Assembly (NCBI GenBank): GCA_964057225.1
Contig: OZ059897.1
Location: 13,206,001 to 13,270,000 of the forward strand
DNA: 64,000 nucleotides
Source of the DNA: Auanema rhodensis
Taxonomy: Eukaryota; Nematoda; Chromadorea; Rhabditida; Rhabditidae
Reading direction: 5' to 3'
Position numbers and translations under genes: made by a program. The number at the start of each line of letters is the position of its first letter. Within the stretch, counting starts at the first letter, position 1. The notes beneath the pieces are model-generated. The model saw nothing but the letters and a program-made list of their open reading frames with translations, was not told where the DNA came from and did no database searches. Below are positions 1 to 12,060 of the stretch, one piece after another.

Positions 1-589
1 ATATTAAGGTTTGCGTATTTTTGAACAAGTTAATAGTATTACCGTTTCGAAAATGAGGAAATGATGATTTTTCTCATTATGTTCCCTGGCTAATATCTTT
101 TGCATTACACTTCTGTTTCTTCGTCAGATGATAATCTATCCGGTTAGCGCAGCTCTTCTTCCACTAGCTGGCATATGCCGGTCCTTCTCTGTTTGAGGAA
201 AGGCAGAATAGACAGTCTATCGTATTGCACTATATGACTCTGCTCAAGCTGAGCCCTAAGGGCGCGAAAATTTATTTGTTTATGCTTGTTTGGCTTGATA
301 TTTGGAGAAACTGCGTACAATACATGAGTCTTTATAGAGGAAATACTTTTGAACACTTCAATAACACTGAATTTGATGAATAATTGTTCTTATAAACTCT
401 AATCCATCAATCTCACTATTTAAGAATGAGAGATACCATTAAATTGGGATATAAAGCAAGTGTTAAACACAATTCTTTACACTTTAAAGTTCAAATTATT
501 TTTTGCTCTGTATGTGTATGACAAAAACTTAACTCAGCGTTAGTGAAAAATAGAAAAAAAAACCATTCATAAGCCATTTTTCTACTTAG
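1..589. other. upstream stretch without a supported gene
   Basis: AT-rich sequence with short open frames on both strands. None has a convincing splice pattern or recognisable protein. The N-terminal exons expected for the HD-domain gene that follows were looked for here and not found, so they lie outside the window or do not exist. Confidence 0.5.
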
Positions 590-1975
590 GTTTATGGTAA
601 ATATAGCAATTAAAGCATTATTTTCCAGCATTGCATATGATCCATTGTCTGAAGATTCCGCTCTTAAAAGTGCCAAATTACTGCGTGACTTTGCTCAGGA
701 AACTACATTTGACTCAGTGAGTTATTATTCCGGTTTTTTGACGAATCCTTAGAAATCACCTTTGTTTGAGTAAAGGTGGGACTATGGTTGTTTTTTTCAA
801 AGAACAACCTAATATCCAGTTAAATAGTGATATATATATATATATATGTTGGAAAATTGTGAAATTTTCAAACATAGAGGCAAGTTTTGACTTACATCCA
901 TAAATTGATTTTAAACAAAAAAAAAGAAGAATATTTCTTATCTTCCCTAACACATACACTAAAGTTCTCGATAAGTTAGAAAATTTGAACAATTTTATCG
1001 AAATAATGTAATGATTGGACTACAATCACAAAAGAAGTTTTGAGTCACCTTGGTTAGTATGACATGGTTGTTCAATACAATACCAAAACTAGAAAACGAA
1101 TGAAATAAAAAAAAGTATTCAACAATGCCCTAACAGTTCTCAACCAATCTCTTATGGAATTGAAACAGGATTTTCGATTTTTATCACTTCACTGTTCATT
1201 TTAAACTTATTCAAGGAAACGAGAGTACTTCTGCCATATTTGCAAGCAGTTCCCGTGCATCAGTACTCATTCGTTCAAATAAACTAGTCTGGGAATATCC
1301 GTAAGCATAGGATTGTATGGGTATGTCATGTGTGCAAAGTATAGACAGTCTTTTGTATCTGAGAATATGCTAAACTAAATTGGTCAAATGTTCAAAAGCA
1401 CACACAGGTCTGGGAAAATCAAGAGTTCGTTGAAGAATAAGAAAATGTATATGCATTTTAATTTGCATTTCAAATTTTTAATATCTTCATTATTAGAAAT
1501 ATTTGCAGGCTAATTATGTAGCCGAAATGATTGTTGCTTCTGGATCCTCAACGACGGATGCTCATCTCAATGCCGGACAAACTGGCTCTGATGATCTTCA
1601 CTATCTCATTGACTTTGATATGGCTTTTCTTGCAGATTCCGAAGAGCAGTAAGCCACGATTAGTCATTTTAAGTATTTAACATCTATTGTTATCATAGAT
1701 TTGAAAAAAACGAATTGTCTCAGCGAAAAGAGTATGCTCATTTGAACGACGAAGAGTATGCCAAGCAAAGACTAAAGGTAAAAACAGTTCTCTTATCTCC
1801 ACCTCCACAGTGATTAAAGATCAAAAGTTTTTGTTTCCAGGTCCTTAAGCTTTTCCTCCAAATTCCCAATATATTCGCCACAGCCGAGCTTAGACAAGAG
1901 TTCGAAGAGCGCGCCAGGAAAAACATCAGTCGTGAGATCGAGCTTCTGGAAGGCGGAAAAAGAAAGTATGATTAA
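590..1975 (+). CDS. HD-domain phosphohydrolase-like protein, 5' incomplete or truncated
   Basis: Exons 590-716, 1509-1648, 1699-1777 and 1841-1975 join in phase. The first begins after a splice acceptor, so upstream exons may be missing; an ATG at 594 would give 158 residues. The product resembles the C-terminal two thirds of the predicted metal-dependent HD phosphohydrolases (often labelled NMDAR2C-like in databases). Visible family landmarks are AYDP, VAEMIVA, YLIDFD, RKEYAHLNDEEY and ARKNISREIELL. In that family the segment before YDP carries the HD metal-binding dyad (usually FFHDxVYDP). Here it reads LFSSIAYDP, so the dyad appears lost. The second family histidine (TKxH) is also not obvious, while the Asp in LIDFD remains. 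I infer a catalytically altered or decaying member, or a pseudo-enzyme. The 792 nt first intron is long for this locus. Family assignment is fairly secure; activity is doubtful. Confidence 0.65.
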
Positions 1976-3770
1976 ATGTAAATGGAATTCTCATTTTCTC
2001 TGTATAGAATGAGTATGTATTTGTGTATACTCAAATTTTTTCTCGCTTCTGCTGTTTTTACAGACTCTTTCCGGTTAATGATCTCCAAAAATACCTTCAG
2101 AAAGAGTTTAGCACACAATATTGCATTTTCTTTCATAACATCTCTCTTGCATCTGAATCTTTTATCCGTCTTTAATTCTTTTCTCCTCTTTTTTTGTGAT
2201 CTTCGCCTATCGGGAAAAATAGCATTTTTTCTGCATAGATGGCTAGATTTAAAAATATATTTATGCATCCAGAACGTTTTTAGTGAATGAATAGTTTCGC
2301 AAGTCTTTTTCTTCTTCACATACATATGGTCAGATACACATACACACAAACAGAATAAAAATGTTGAAATAGAAGACCTAGCCCACTGCTATGTCGATTG
2401 TCTTCTTCATCAACCATCTTTCTAAGAGCTCTACAAAGCTTTCACTCAGTATTTTTCTCATGCACAATTCGGTGGAGCTTCGTCTTGTATTGATTTCCGA
2501 CCGGTTACCTCAGAAGCACTGTCGCGTCCTTGTCGCGTTTCAGGTCGTGTGCTAGTGCTCTCTTCTTAGTAGACGACAGACACTATTTTGTCAATCAATT
2601 GATTGACATTGGGAAACATTAAGTTATAAATGGATAGAGTTGTCCACATATCCAAAATTTCGACAAGGAAAAGGTGGCTAAAAAAATAGGCTGAGTAATA
2701 GTAGTCGGGATCTCGGAGTCGGCCAAGGACAGGAGGCTGACCTAGTGACAGCATTTGCGGTTAGTCTTTCAACTGAGATCATATATGAGTTACAATATCA
2801 TCTGTTAGAATTTAAAATAAGATTAGTCGAAGAGGATTATGAGGGTGAAAGAGATTTATGGAAATTCTAGGAGATATATTCATCATGACAATACAATCGA
2901 ACGTATCACGTATTACAAAACAACCGACGTCATTTCCGGTACGTAAAAACCGTGCACCGGTTGATCATACAGACATCAAGCATTAAACTTAAATGTTTCT
3001 CCAACGTGTTCATGATTTTTGATATTTAATATCTTGATATTAGCTTTATGTGTTATACTTATTTCCTATACCCACCTCTGACTTCATGCACTTAAACAAC
3101 TGTTATCTCTTGCTATCTCAACGGCACTCACTTAGTCGTCCTCGTGTGTCCTTTCTCACTGAAGCTTTTCCCTACTTTCTTCTCGATATTTAGCCCACTC
3201 TTTTCTATATTTCCTATGCTTTCTGTTCTTCAGCTGTTCCTCTCATTTCGTGCTTTTCTGTTCTTTTCTCTCCAACATTCTCAACAACAGTTCGCTGATT
3301 TCTCTCCGTCTACATAGCAGAGAGCAAGGGATGACTCTAAAACCAAGCAGTGGAGCTAATTCGATTTGATTGTCACTTTAAAGGAAAACCAATTTTGGCT
3401 TGAATCCAGGTGGGATCCTTCTGAAATATGCAAATTAGGGCCACGGTGATTACGGGGAGGACGATTATCTCGATCGATCACAGTCGACTGACCACCACAA
3501 CCACAACCAACAGATTTTACACACTGGCCATCTAGACCCGAGTGTGGAATGAGAGAGTACACCACAATGAGAGGGTTGAGCGCGCAGGGGGGCAGGGATG
3601 GAGGGGCACATGAAGTGGTCGGCGGAAAGTTTCGAGTGTGGCTGCCGGCTGAACTGTTGCTAGCCCTGGATTTCAGGCTGCGTTCGTGGTCTTCTTCTTC
3701 TTCACCGTCATCTTCATCATCTTCTTCATTTCCTGATTCTGTGTCCTTTCCGTGTGTCTGAAAACGGGAT
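1976..3770. other. intergenic / mel-11 5' region
   Basis: Between the HD-like gene and the mel-11 start. Two segments are less AT-rich than their surroundings: about 2380-2560 and about 3340-3760. The second abuts the mel-11 ATG and holds CTT/CAT-type trinucleotide runs. An ORF at 3549-3761 on + ends 9 nt before the mel-11 ATG, and an antisense ORF covers 3356-3814. The pattern fits a promoter or 5' leader. I see no recognisable protein. Confidence 0.4.
2354..2359 (+). terminator. poly(A) signal of the HD-like gene
   Basis: AATAAA about 380 nt after the stop at 1975, the first canonical signal downstream on this strand. Confidence 0.4.
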
Positions 3771-6700
3771 ATGGTCAGAGACGACGATGATATTGATGCT
3801 GAAGAAGCTGGCAAAACTGCCCATATGCTTCAAGTTAAGCAGCTCATTTCCAAAAATGTTATAACCAAAAGAAAGGTATGTGATAGTTCTTATTTTATAT
3901 TTTTTCTAATTTCATAAGCTTGCTTGGGTCACTTTTTAATTAATTTTAATTGTTATTTTATACTTATTTTCTTTTACTATAATAAAAGCCATATGTTAAA
4001 GTCGCGCAAATTCTAATGTTTTGATTAAAAACATATGTTTCTAAGCTAAGAAACTCGGAAACGAATCATTTTATTTTTCTTGCTTTCTAATTATCTTTGA
4101 ATCAGCCAACGGAAAAGTTCATGCAATTTTGTTTCTTGTACCACTTATAATGAATCATTCGATCAGCGCAGAACCTGCACATTCATTTTTTTATTTTTTT
4201 TGTCTTAACAGTACATGTGTTGTTTTATTTCTATATATGTATTTTATATTATGCTACATATTCCGAGCATGTTTTGGTTTCATTCCCCTAGTATCAAATC
4301 ATCACACGATTTGTTCACCTTTTGCATTTCTTTTTCTTTAACTTAAGCATCTCGAATACAATATTTTGAATTTAATTTCTCTTGTTTGCCAACGATTTCT
4401 ACAGTGAATTAATTTGTTCTGTTTGTTTTTAAGCATTACTAACATATTTAAAAGTATACTTCTCAATTTTCCCCGTTCGTTATCATTTGGCAAGAAATTG
4501 TTCTTCATTTTTTTTTAATAATTCAAAATATTTTTGAATTTTGATTGTCCTTGCTTACTTATGACGTTCTTACCCTGTTTTCGTTTTCAAAAAAATGTGT
4601 TCACACCTTTTTCTTTTCTGTTCATTCATTGGTGACTAAGGTTAGATCGAATTTTCGCTGAGCACAGCTGAGATTCTGGAAAAATTGTCGTCGTTTGCGT
4701 GGTTTTCAAGTCTTCTGTACGTAAGCTGAACGGTCAACAGGGCGATTAGCTTAACAAAGCTGCTTTTTCTTGTCTAAATTGCGCGTTTCTATCATCTGGG
4801 CATGTATGAAGACAAAGTTTCAAAAGACTAGTCGATAATTACATAATCTTTATAGTTAAAGTCGTCATTTACCAAGTTATAGTAATTGTGCATTTTGTAG
4901 GAACAGCTACATCGTTGGCAATCCAGTGAAATGAATGGCGAATCAGTATTACGACGGAAGAAACCTCGAGTACAATTTCAGGTCGGATTTCTTCTGTTAG
5001 GATGAAATTTTCATATACTTTACTCTTCAGGATAGCGATATATTTTTAAGTGCTTGTATGTCTGGAGATGAGGAAGAAGTAGAAGATTTGTTAGAAAAGG
5101 GAGCCGATATTAACACAAGTACAATTGACGGTCTTACAGCTCTACATCAGGTTTTTTTGCTTATGTTTCGTTTCATTATTGCTTTATTTCAGTCGGTGAT
5201 AGATAGTAAACCAGAGATGGTTCGATTTTTATGTGAGAAAGGAGCTGATGTCAATGCTCAGGATAACGAAGGCTGGACACCTCTTCATGCTGCTGCGTGT
5301 TGTGGTAACTTAGCTATAGTTAAGTACTTATGCCAGAACGGAACTGATATGGCCATTATTAATAGGTTTCCTTATATCACATGATATTTTATAAATAAAT
5401 CATTTTTTAGCGACAAAGAGCTAGCATTAGATCTTGCCGATGACGAAGCTTGTCGTGAATACTTAGATTACGAGTATAAGCGACAATCTATTGATCCGGA
5501 TCAGTGTAGGAATGTTGAGCTAACAACGATGATGAGAGATGCTCAGAAATGGTTGAAAGAAGGCAAATACAAGTAATATTGGATGTTATTTCTAATTTTC
5601 TAATTTGCTTCTAATTCAGTGATTCACCTCATGCTCAAACTGGTGCTTCGGCTTTACATGTAGCAGCAGCAAAAGGTTATATTCAGCTTCTTGAACTACT
5701 ACTCTCTGCTGGTGGAAATGCTAAATGCCAAGACAAGGTTAGTCTTAATTTCCGCCTTAAACTTAATTTCCTATTCAGGATGGCTGGACTCCTCTTCACG
5801 CTGCTGCTCATTGGGCTGAGCGTGACGCATGTAAGATTTTAATCGAAAATGGCGGTAGCATACATGATTTAAGTTTTGCGGTATGGTAGAAAATATGTGT
5901 TTATATGACAAATGATATAATTCAGGGTCAAAATGTGTTAACTGTTGCTGATAGTAAGATTGTTGAGTACTTAGAAGATTTAGAACGAACTGTTGAAAAG
6001 AAACGTGTATCATCTTCACCGTCTACTACAAGTGTACTGCAGGTTCATTGATTCTATGAGTTTTATCTTTATATACTTATGTTTAGGAGAAGAATGTTCG
6101 CGTAGGTGATGACCAAAACGGAAATGAATATAAACGCGAATATCGGGAAGCAAGCAGTGAAAATGAATCTGTTTATACTGTTCCCAAGTGCCCAAAACTA
6201 TCTGAAAAGTCGCCCTCTGTGGAATCGCAGTCTTCACAGGATTCCCGGAGGTCAGTAGAAGAAGAAATATCTCCCGAGAAGTCAGAGAGTGAAGCTACAT
6301 GCAGCGCTAGGTTTGTTGCAAATACTATCTTATTTCAAAACGTATATTTATATAAATTTTTAGGTCTTCCGAGGAACCTTCTATCTCAGGATCTGAAAGA
6401 TCCACTTCATTAGATAAACCATTGCAAAATCATCGGTCATTTGCTTCAAGTAATAGCACAATTTCTAGTTCTCCTACAACTGCTAGTTCCATAAGTGCTG
6501 TATCAACTAGGACATCTGTAATATTCTTTTTTATCAAAATAATTAAATAGTTTTCTCTTTTTAGTCTAATAGTTCTTCATTGCAAAGTGGAGATCAACAT
6601 ATTGCTTGTACAGTACCTATTCCTAGGCCATTACAACAACCAAACTCATGGATTAACCGAGGAGTTCAACTCGTTACCAGGTAAATTTTTTTGAAAGATT

Positions 6701-9700
6701 TTGTATTATTTCTTTCTAGTTTGTCTACTTTAAATTATATGCTTCTCTTCATTTAAGAAAATTTATTTTAAGATTTCAATAGTATATATATATATTCTTG
6801 TGCACTGAGATATAGAGTTCTTGAACTTTTAATACATTATAATATAGATCAATGCTCGTGATTTCAAAAAAAAAACACAAATATTTTTGTAATAAGCTTT
6901 GTGAAGAAAATAGCACATAATTTTTGAACTTTGTCATTGGTGCTTGTGCGATTAATTGAATGTTCGATGAAATTCCTGATACTTTTACAGGTCGGCGAGT
7001 ACATCTTCCGGCTCAGGAAGCAGAAACTCTGAGGGATCTGTGTCTGCTTCATCTCAAGCATCTGTTAGTTCTCCTAGTGCATCAGGATCTCCTGCCCCTG
7101 CCTATTCTGCTAACAGCAGCCTTCTACATAATAAAACATTGTAAGTTTTTTATATTATCATGTTTGGAATGTTTTTTTCTGTTATTTTGCGTTAGTGCAT
7201 GCTCTATGTTTGTTCAGTTTCGAGCCTTCTGTGCAACGTTCTACGTCTATTCCTTCTAATTTGCCTTGGCTGTCGTTATGTCGTAGTGGTAGCAATTCAC
7301 AAGTTCGTTCACCTGCTGATGGCCCAGCTTTTCCTCAATACTTGAGTCAAAACCGGGTATCAGCATTCCGACCTCCTATAAAGGTGTCAAACTCACCACC
7401 TGTTTCGGAATTACCACGCGGCTTACAGCCACAACATTTAAGTCCCCAAAAGATGAGGTCCGTGTTTCGTTTATGTGATGTGTGTTGAATGCTTTTGTAG
7501 TGTTATGTTATCTTTATCTAGCTAAGTCTTTTTAGACCTTGGTTGTCCAGTACAGTAAATGAAAGTGAAGCTGAACGAAGAACAACTGCTCGCCTTCAAA
7601 GACAAAATAGGCGCTCAACTCAAGGAGTTACAAAGGTATCGTATTACGTTTGGAGTGTTTTTGGAGCTCTAAACATATAATTATTCATTTTATTCATATA
7701 GGAGCAACTGGAAGAAGCTAGTCGGATTGCTTCTGAAGAATCTGCTCGTCGGCGCAATTCAGCTAATACCCATTCTTCGGTGGGCTCCAGCGAAACATCT
7801 CAACGTGACTGTGTAAGTTTCGAGATTATGATTATTTTCTTTCATTATATTGTTCATCTCATCCGGGAAAATTGTTTTGCGGTTCTGCCATGACCTTTTA
7901 TAATTTTAATTGCTGGTCTCGTTCTCTATCCCTTCGACATTTCAAGAAAGAGATAGGAGACGTTCATCATCGCTGTAGGGTGTTCATGATAAACTAGGGA
8001 ACAGAGAGCGAAAGAGTAAAGGGAAAGATTAGGATGACCTAATAATACAGAAATTATTAGAAAATCACAACTAATGACTTACGCGAATTGTGGCGAGAGC
8101 TGTATTTTAATGGATCGGGATGTTGGCAAACATTGTGAAATCTGGGGGTTTATATTATATATGAACAAATCATTATATATTTTCTTAACAACAGTGTAAC
8201 AAATATAAAAATAGCACTCTTAATGAAATAGTTTTATAGTACAGTTTTCATATTATAGATTTTGGCTCGTCTTGCATCTGAAGAACAAGATTCAACTTCA
8301 ATATCCGAAAGCTCCGAACCTCAAACGTCAAGTGTGCGGATATTACCTGATGGCAGCGTTCAAGGTTAGTAGCATGTAAATTAGTCATTCTTCATTTTTC
8401 AATTCTTGAAGACTTGGATCGAAGTAGTTCTGATAGATCCTCACCTCATACAACGAATGCTTCAATCTACTTATATAAAAACTCTTCTAATACATCCACA
8501 AGTACAACTCCATCATCTACTGGTTTACGACGTAAAAGCCAGGTTAGTGGCCTGCTATTTTCTCATCTTTTATCTTATTTCAAGTTTCCTTTACTTTTTT
8601 TTTTACTTTTATCTGAATATTAAACATTTTTTTGCCTTGCATATGTTTTGCTAGTTTTTAGTTTTTGTGTTGCTCAGTTTAATTTTTGAAAGCTATTCTT
8701 ATTTTGGGCTTTTGTTTTTGTTTGTTTTCGAGTTTTGCTCTTAACAGGGTGTCCCGTTGTCACGCTCCAATCGCCGTGGTACTGGCCCGGTTCTGCCTGA
8801 GGATTTGCATGCTGCTGTTGCCAGTGTCAGTATTAGTTCTCCACCGGATTCTGTTCCTGCACCTTCAACTCCAACATCAGCTCCACCGCCGCCTCTTCGT
8901 TATGCAACAAATAACGGAGCTTCCTTTAGTAGACCTATAATAACTCCGTTTTCAAGAACTGATGCTCGTTTGAATCCTTCGAGCATTTACTCTTCGACAA
9001 CTTCATCATCAAATGATAGAACAATAGGGCAAGAGTTGAAATCATCGTCGGTACCTCCATCTACTTCAACGGTATGTCCTTTAGCTTGTGGTTTTTGATG
9101 TTTGCATGTTTATTGTTTCTCTATGTTTGATTTGTTTCTTTTTTACTGCTTTTTTTGATTTCGACTTAGTTTTAACTCAATACCTAATCCTGTTTATATT
9201 CTTGCAAGTTCACCCTATGTGATGATTCTAGGTTGCTTTCTGTCTTTTGATTGCTCTTTAACTTCTTTGCTCTCTGGCCGTTAGCACAATGGCGCCGAGA
9301 ACAAAATTTCTTTGTCCACTTATCTTTTTTCGTTAGAGTATCCCTCATGTCATCTTCATCAACCTCTTCTTTTTGTTAGAGCAGGTAGATTTTTGCAGTC
9401 AACGCCCATCTATCTTTTCATATCTTTAAACTAAACTCACTTCATTCTTATGTATTCACCTTATTCTACTAGTTATTCATCTTCGAGATCTAGCTCTCGG
9501 CTACATTGTTCTCCACGTCGTTTAGGCGACGTGAGATCGAAATCCGTAGGCCCCCCATCCGTATTCAGAAGTACCAGTTCTGATAGATTTTTTAGAAGTT
9601 CAAATGCTTTAATTGATTCTAAATTAGGTGTAAGTATCACAAGTCTTCTCTATGCTATTTAATTAACAGCATGAATATCTTTCATTTTGTAACTAATATT

Positions 9701-10512
9701 ATAATTTCCACTATTCCTACCTTTCTATGAAACCGAAATATTTCAGAGCATGAGAACAGTTTTAAAAACTAAAGATATGTTTAAATTATTTTTTTAGCCG
9801 AGCAGTATAACAACGTCAGGATTGCGTAGTGCTGTTGTTGCTCCATCGCCAAGTAGCAGGTTCACTTCTAAAGCTACTGTTTCTCCTCTTCATCCGTCAC
9901 CTTCTTCAGCTTTTACAGCTTCTTCCAATGTTTGTATATGTTTTATACACATCCTTAGAATTCTCGGTCAAACGTATGATATTTTTACACTTGAATTTCA
10001 GGCTTACTCATCTCGTCCTTCGGAAACCAACTTAAATTATAAAGCTTTGTATGAAAAAGAGAAGTCTGAATCAGAAAGGCTACGAAGAGAGCTGGAAGAT
10101 ATGAAAAAACTGCAAGATGTATGAGTTTCATATTTATTTTCTATTATTAACATTGTCCTGATTTAGAGCTCTAGTTTATCAGTTACTCGTGCTGGAACTT
10201 CAAGATTCAGAAATGGATCTCCTGCTAGTTCAATACCTCTTAGTAAATCTTCTTCTGGAGCTTCCGTAGATGATAATGAGAGAAGATCATTAGAACGAAA
10301 AATATCCGATCTCGAGTTACAAGTCAAGGTATGCTGATGTTTTTCTAATTGTATTCATCATTATCTACCATCTACGTTTTTTTTGATAAATTATCGAAAA
10401 CATTAAATTTTAGGAGCAGAATGCTCTAGCTTCTGAGAATGCACGTCTTCGCTCGGAGAACGAAGCGTTGGTTCGCGTTTTAGCCAAAATCAGTCGACCG
10501 ATCGCCAACTAA
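3771..10512 (+). CDS. mel-11: MYPT-family myosin phosphatase targeting subunit (MEL-11-like)
   Basis: Regulatory subunit that recruits PP1 catalytic subunit to myosin light chain and is inhibited by Rho-kinase. Exons: 3771-3875, 4901-4981, 5031-5150, 5193-5365, 5411-5572, 5620-5737, 5779-5880, 5926-6042, 6087-6310, 6364-6517, 6565-6680, 6991-7140, 7218-7457, 7536-7635, 7702-7812, 8259-8364, 8412-8542, 8748-9071, 9285-9331 (least certain), 9473-9629, 9798-9929, 10002-10118, 10167-10328, 10414-10512. All join in phase, giving about 1115 aa (human MYPT1 is about 1030). A PP1-docking RVQF motif is at residues 58-61, followed by ankyrin repeats (GLTALHQ, GWTPLHAAA, ALHVAAAKG, GWTPLHAAAHW) to about residue 300. 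The Ser/Thr-rich middle contains RRSTQGVT, which matches the MYPT1 Thr696 inhibitory site (Thr649 here). RRGTG at 779-783 may correspond to the second Rho-kinase site. The C-terminus is a coiled coil and leucine zipper (L-x6-L-x6-L) encoded by this last exon; an alternative last exon lies at 10824. The start ATG directly precedes the conserved N-terminal helix and the EQLHRW segment. Confidence 0.93.
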
Positions 10513-10823
10513 TTCTCCTTCTATAAAAGATATTTTCAAAAGTGGGGATTGTATGCGCTTTACTTAACATTTTATTTCTAAAAATCTGTGCCTAACGTGG
10601 GATCCCATTTTCACAAAGTTGTGCTTAACTAAAAAACTTCAACCTAGCTCAGTTATTATAAAAACCCTCGAATCCCGTTTTGATGTCCGCGTTTATTAAC
10701 ATGTCTTTTCCTGTGAGATCGAAATGATTTAAAAAACTAACATTACATGGGCAAATCAAGCTTGTATTTTTCTTGCGCATGCTCCTTTTTACTTTTAAAA
10801 CTCTAATTATAATTTTTTTATAG

Positions 10824-10910
10824 GCTGTTAACCAACTGCGAATGGAAAATCAACGCTTAAAGGAGGAGAATGGAGCTCTAGTACGTGTGATTTCAAAAAT
10901 GAGAATCTAG
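10824..10910 (+). CDS. mel-11: alternative terminal exon of mel-11 (second leucine zipper)
   Basis: Begins after a TTTTTTATAG acceptor, is in phase 0 with the donor at 10328, and encodes 28 residues plus a stop. It contains L-x6-L-x6-L (NQLRMENQRLKEENGAL) and ends VRVISKMRI. This matches the canonical C-terminus of vertebrate MYPT1 zipper-plus isoforms better than the proximal exon 10414-10512, which ends VRVLAKISRPIAN. Splicing 10328 to 10824 would give about 1111 aa. Both exons follow the same donor and have their own stop, so the choice is mutually exclusive and replaces one zipper with another. Confidence 0.8.
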   Translation, partial: AVNQLRMENQRLKEENGALVRVISKMRI

Positions 10911-12054
10911 TCTCTTTTTCCATTTTTTTTTATTCTTCGGTCCCCTTTTTGGACCTTTCATATCCAGAGGCACAAGTCTTGGTTCCATCTGTCGCACGAT
11001 TCCCCACTTTTCTCTGAAACAGAGTTGCTGTTATCATATATATCTTGTGTATGTATCAGTTTTCGTTTTGCTCATTTTACCATCTATGTACATTCGAGTT
11101 GCTTTGCATTTTGATTTGTACATGATTGTCTTCTCTAATCTAGCTATTCTAGATCCAAATTTCGGTGGCCTTATTGATCAGTTCCCAAACTGTGCAATTG
11201 TATAATATTTCACTACCCTTTACTTCTCTTAATTTTTAGGCAGAATATGATATGTAATCACCTTCTCATGTGTTTTCTACTGCCCTCTAGCGACCCTTTT
11301 TACCCTACTCCAGCTCATTTTCTGTTCTTAAACTATATTATATATTACCAAACTGATTAACTATCTGACTGGATAGGTTGATTTTTAAAAAATTTGGATG
11401 TTATCATTGACATATGTTTGCGGCTGTTTTTTCTTTAATGTTATAAGCCATTTACCTTTTTTTCTGGCCGTCTGTTATGTTCATCCCAAGTTCTTCCAAC
11501 CTTCTTCTCCTTTCCGAAATAGCTGAACAATTATCAGATTCTTGGCAGAGTATGTATAATATATATATATAACTATATATAACTATATATATCTAAATGT
11601 GATTTCGGATGTCTTCGCGGATTCTATTGACGATTGAATGTATTATCTTTGTTCTTTCTTTTGACGAATGCTTTTGAAGGTTTTGTCAAGATGAACTCAT
11701 AGCTATATAAAAGTACATATTTGAACACTTCTTATTTGTATGTTCATAATTTCGTTTTCTCCTAATTCTCTAGGTTTATGGCGTAAATGTTGTTTCAATC
11801 GTGATTTGGCTAGTCGTAACGGGGTTAGAATTCAGTTTTGCGATCAACAAGAACAAGTAGGGCTAATAACTTGAATATTCGGAACATAAAAAATACGTTT
11901 GTAAATATAATTGTTCATTCTAAATGTGAAATTCGTAGTTGTGCTTTTTCAAAAAAATGTTTTATTGCGACGAACTTTGAGCCTTATAGGTTATAAATAC
12001 ACGAGATTACTTTCATGAGTCAGCAACATCTTACATCATCTATGTATGTTTGAT

Positions 12055-12060
12055 AATAAA
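12055..12060 (+). terminator. poly(A) signal, likely mel-11 3' end
   Basis: AATAAA 1.1 kb beyond the distal stop at 10910, the first canonical signal seen downstream. The 10911-12054 interval is AT-rich and looks like a long 3' UTR. It also holds a short in-phase open segment at 11777-11860 behind a good acceptor. Confidence 0.45.

Noticed and set aside
5771-6237. Minus ORFs antisense to mel-11 exons
   Set aside because: Shadows of the ankyrin-encoding exons on the + strand.
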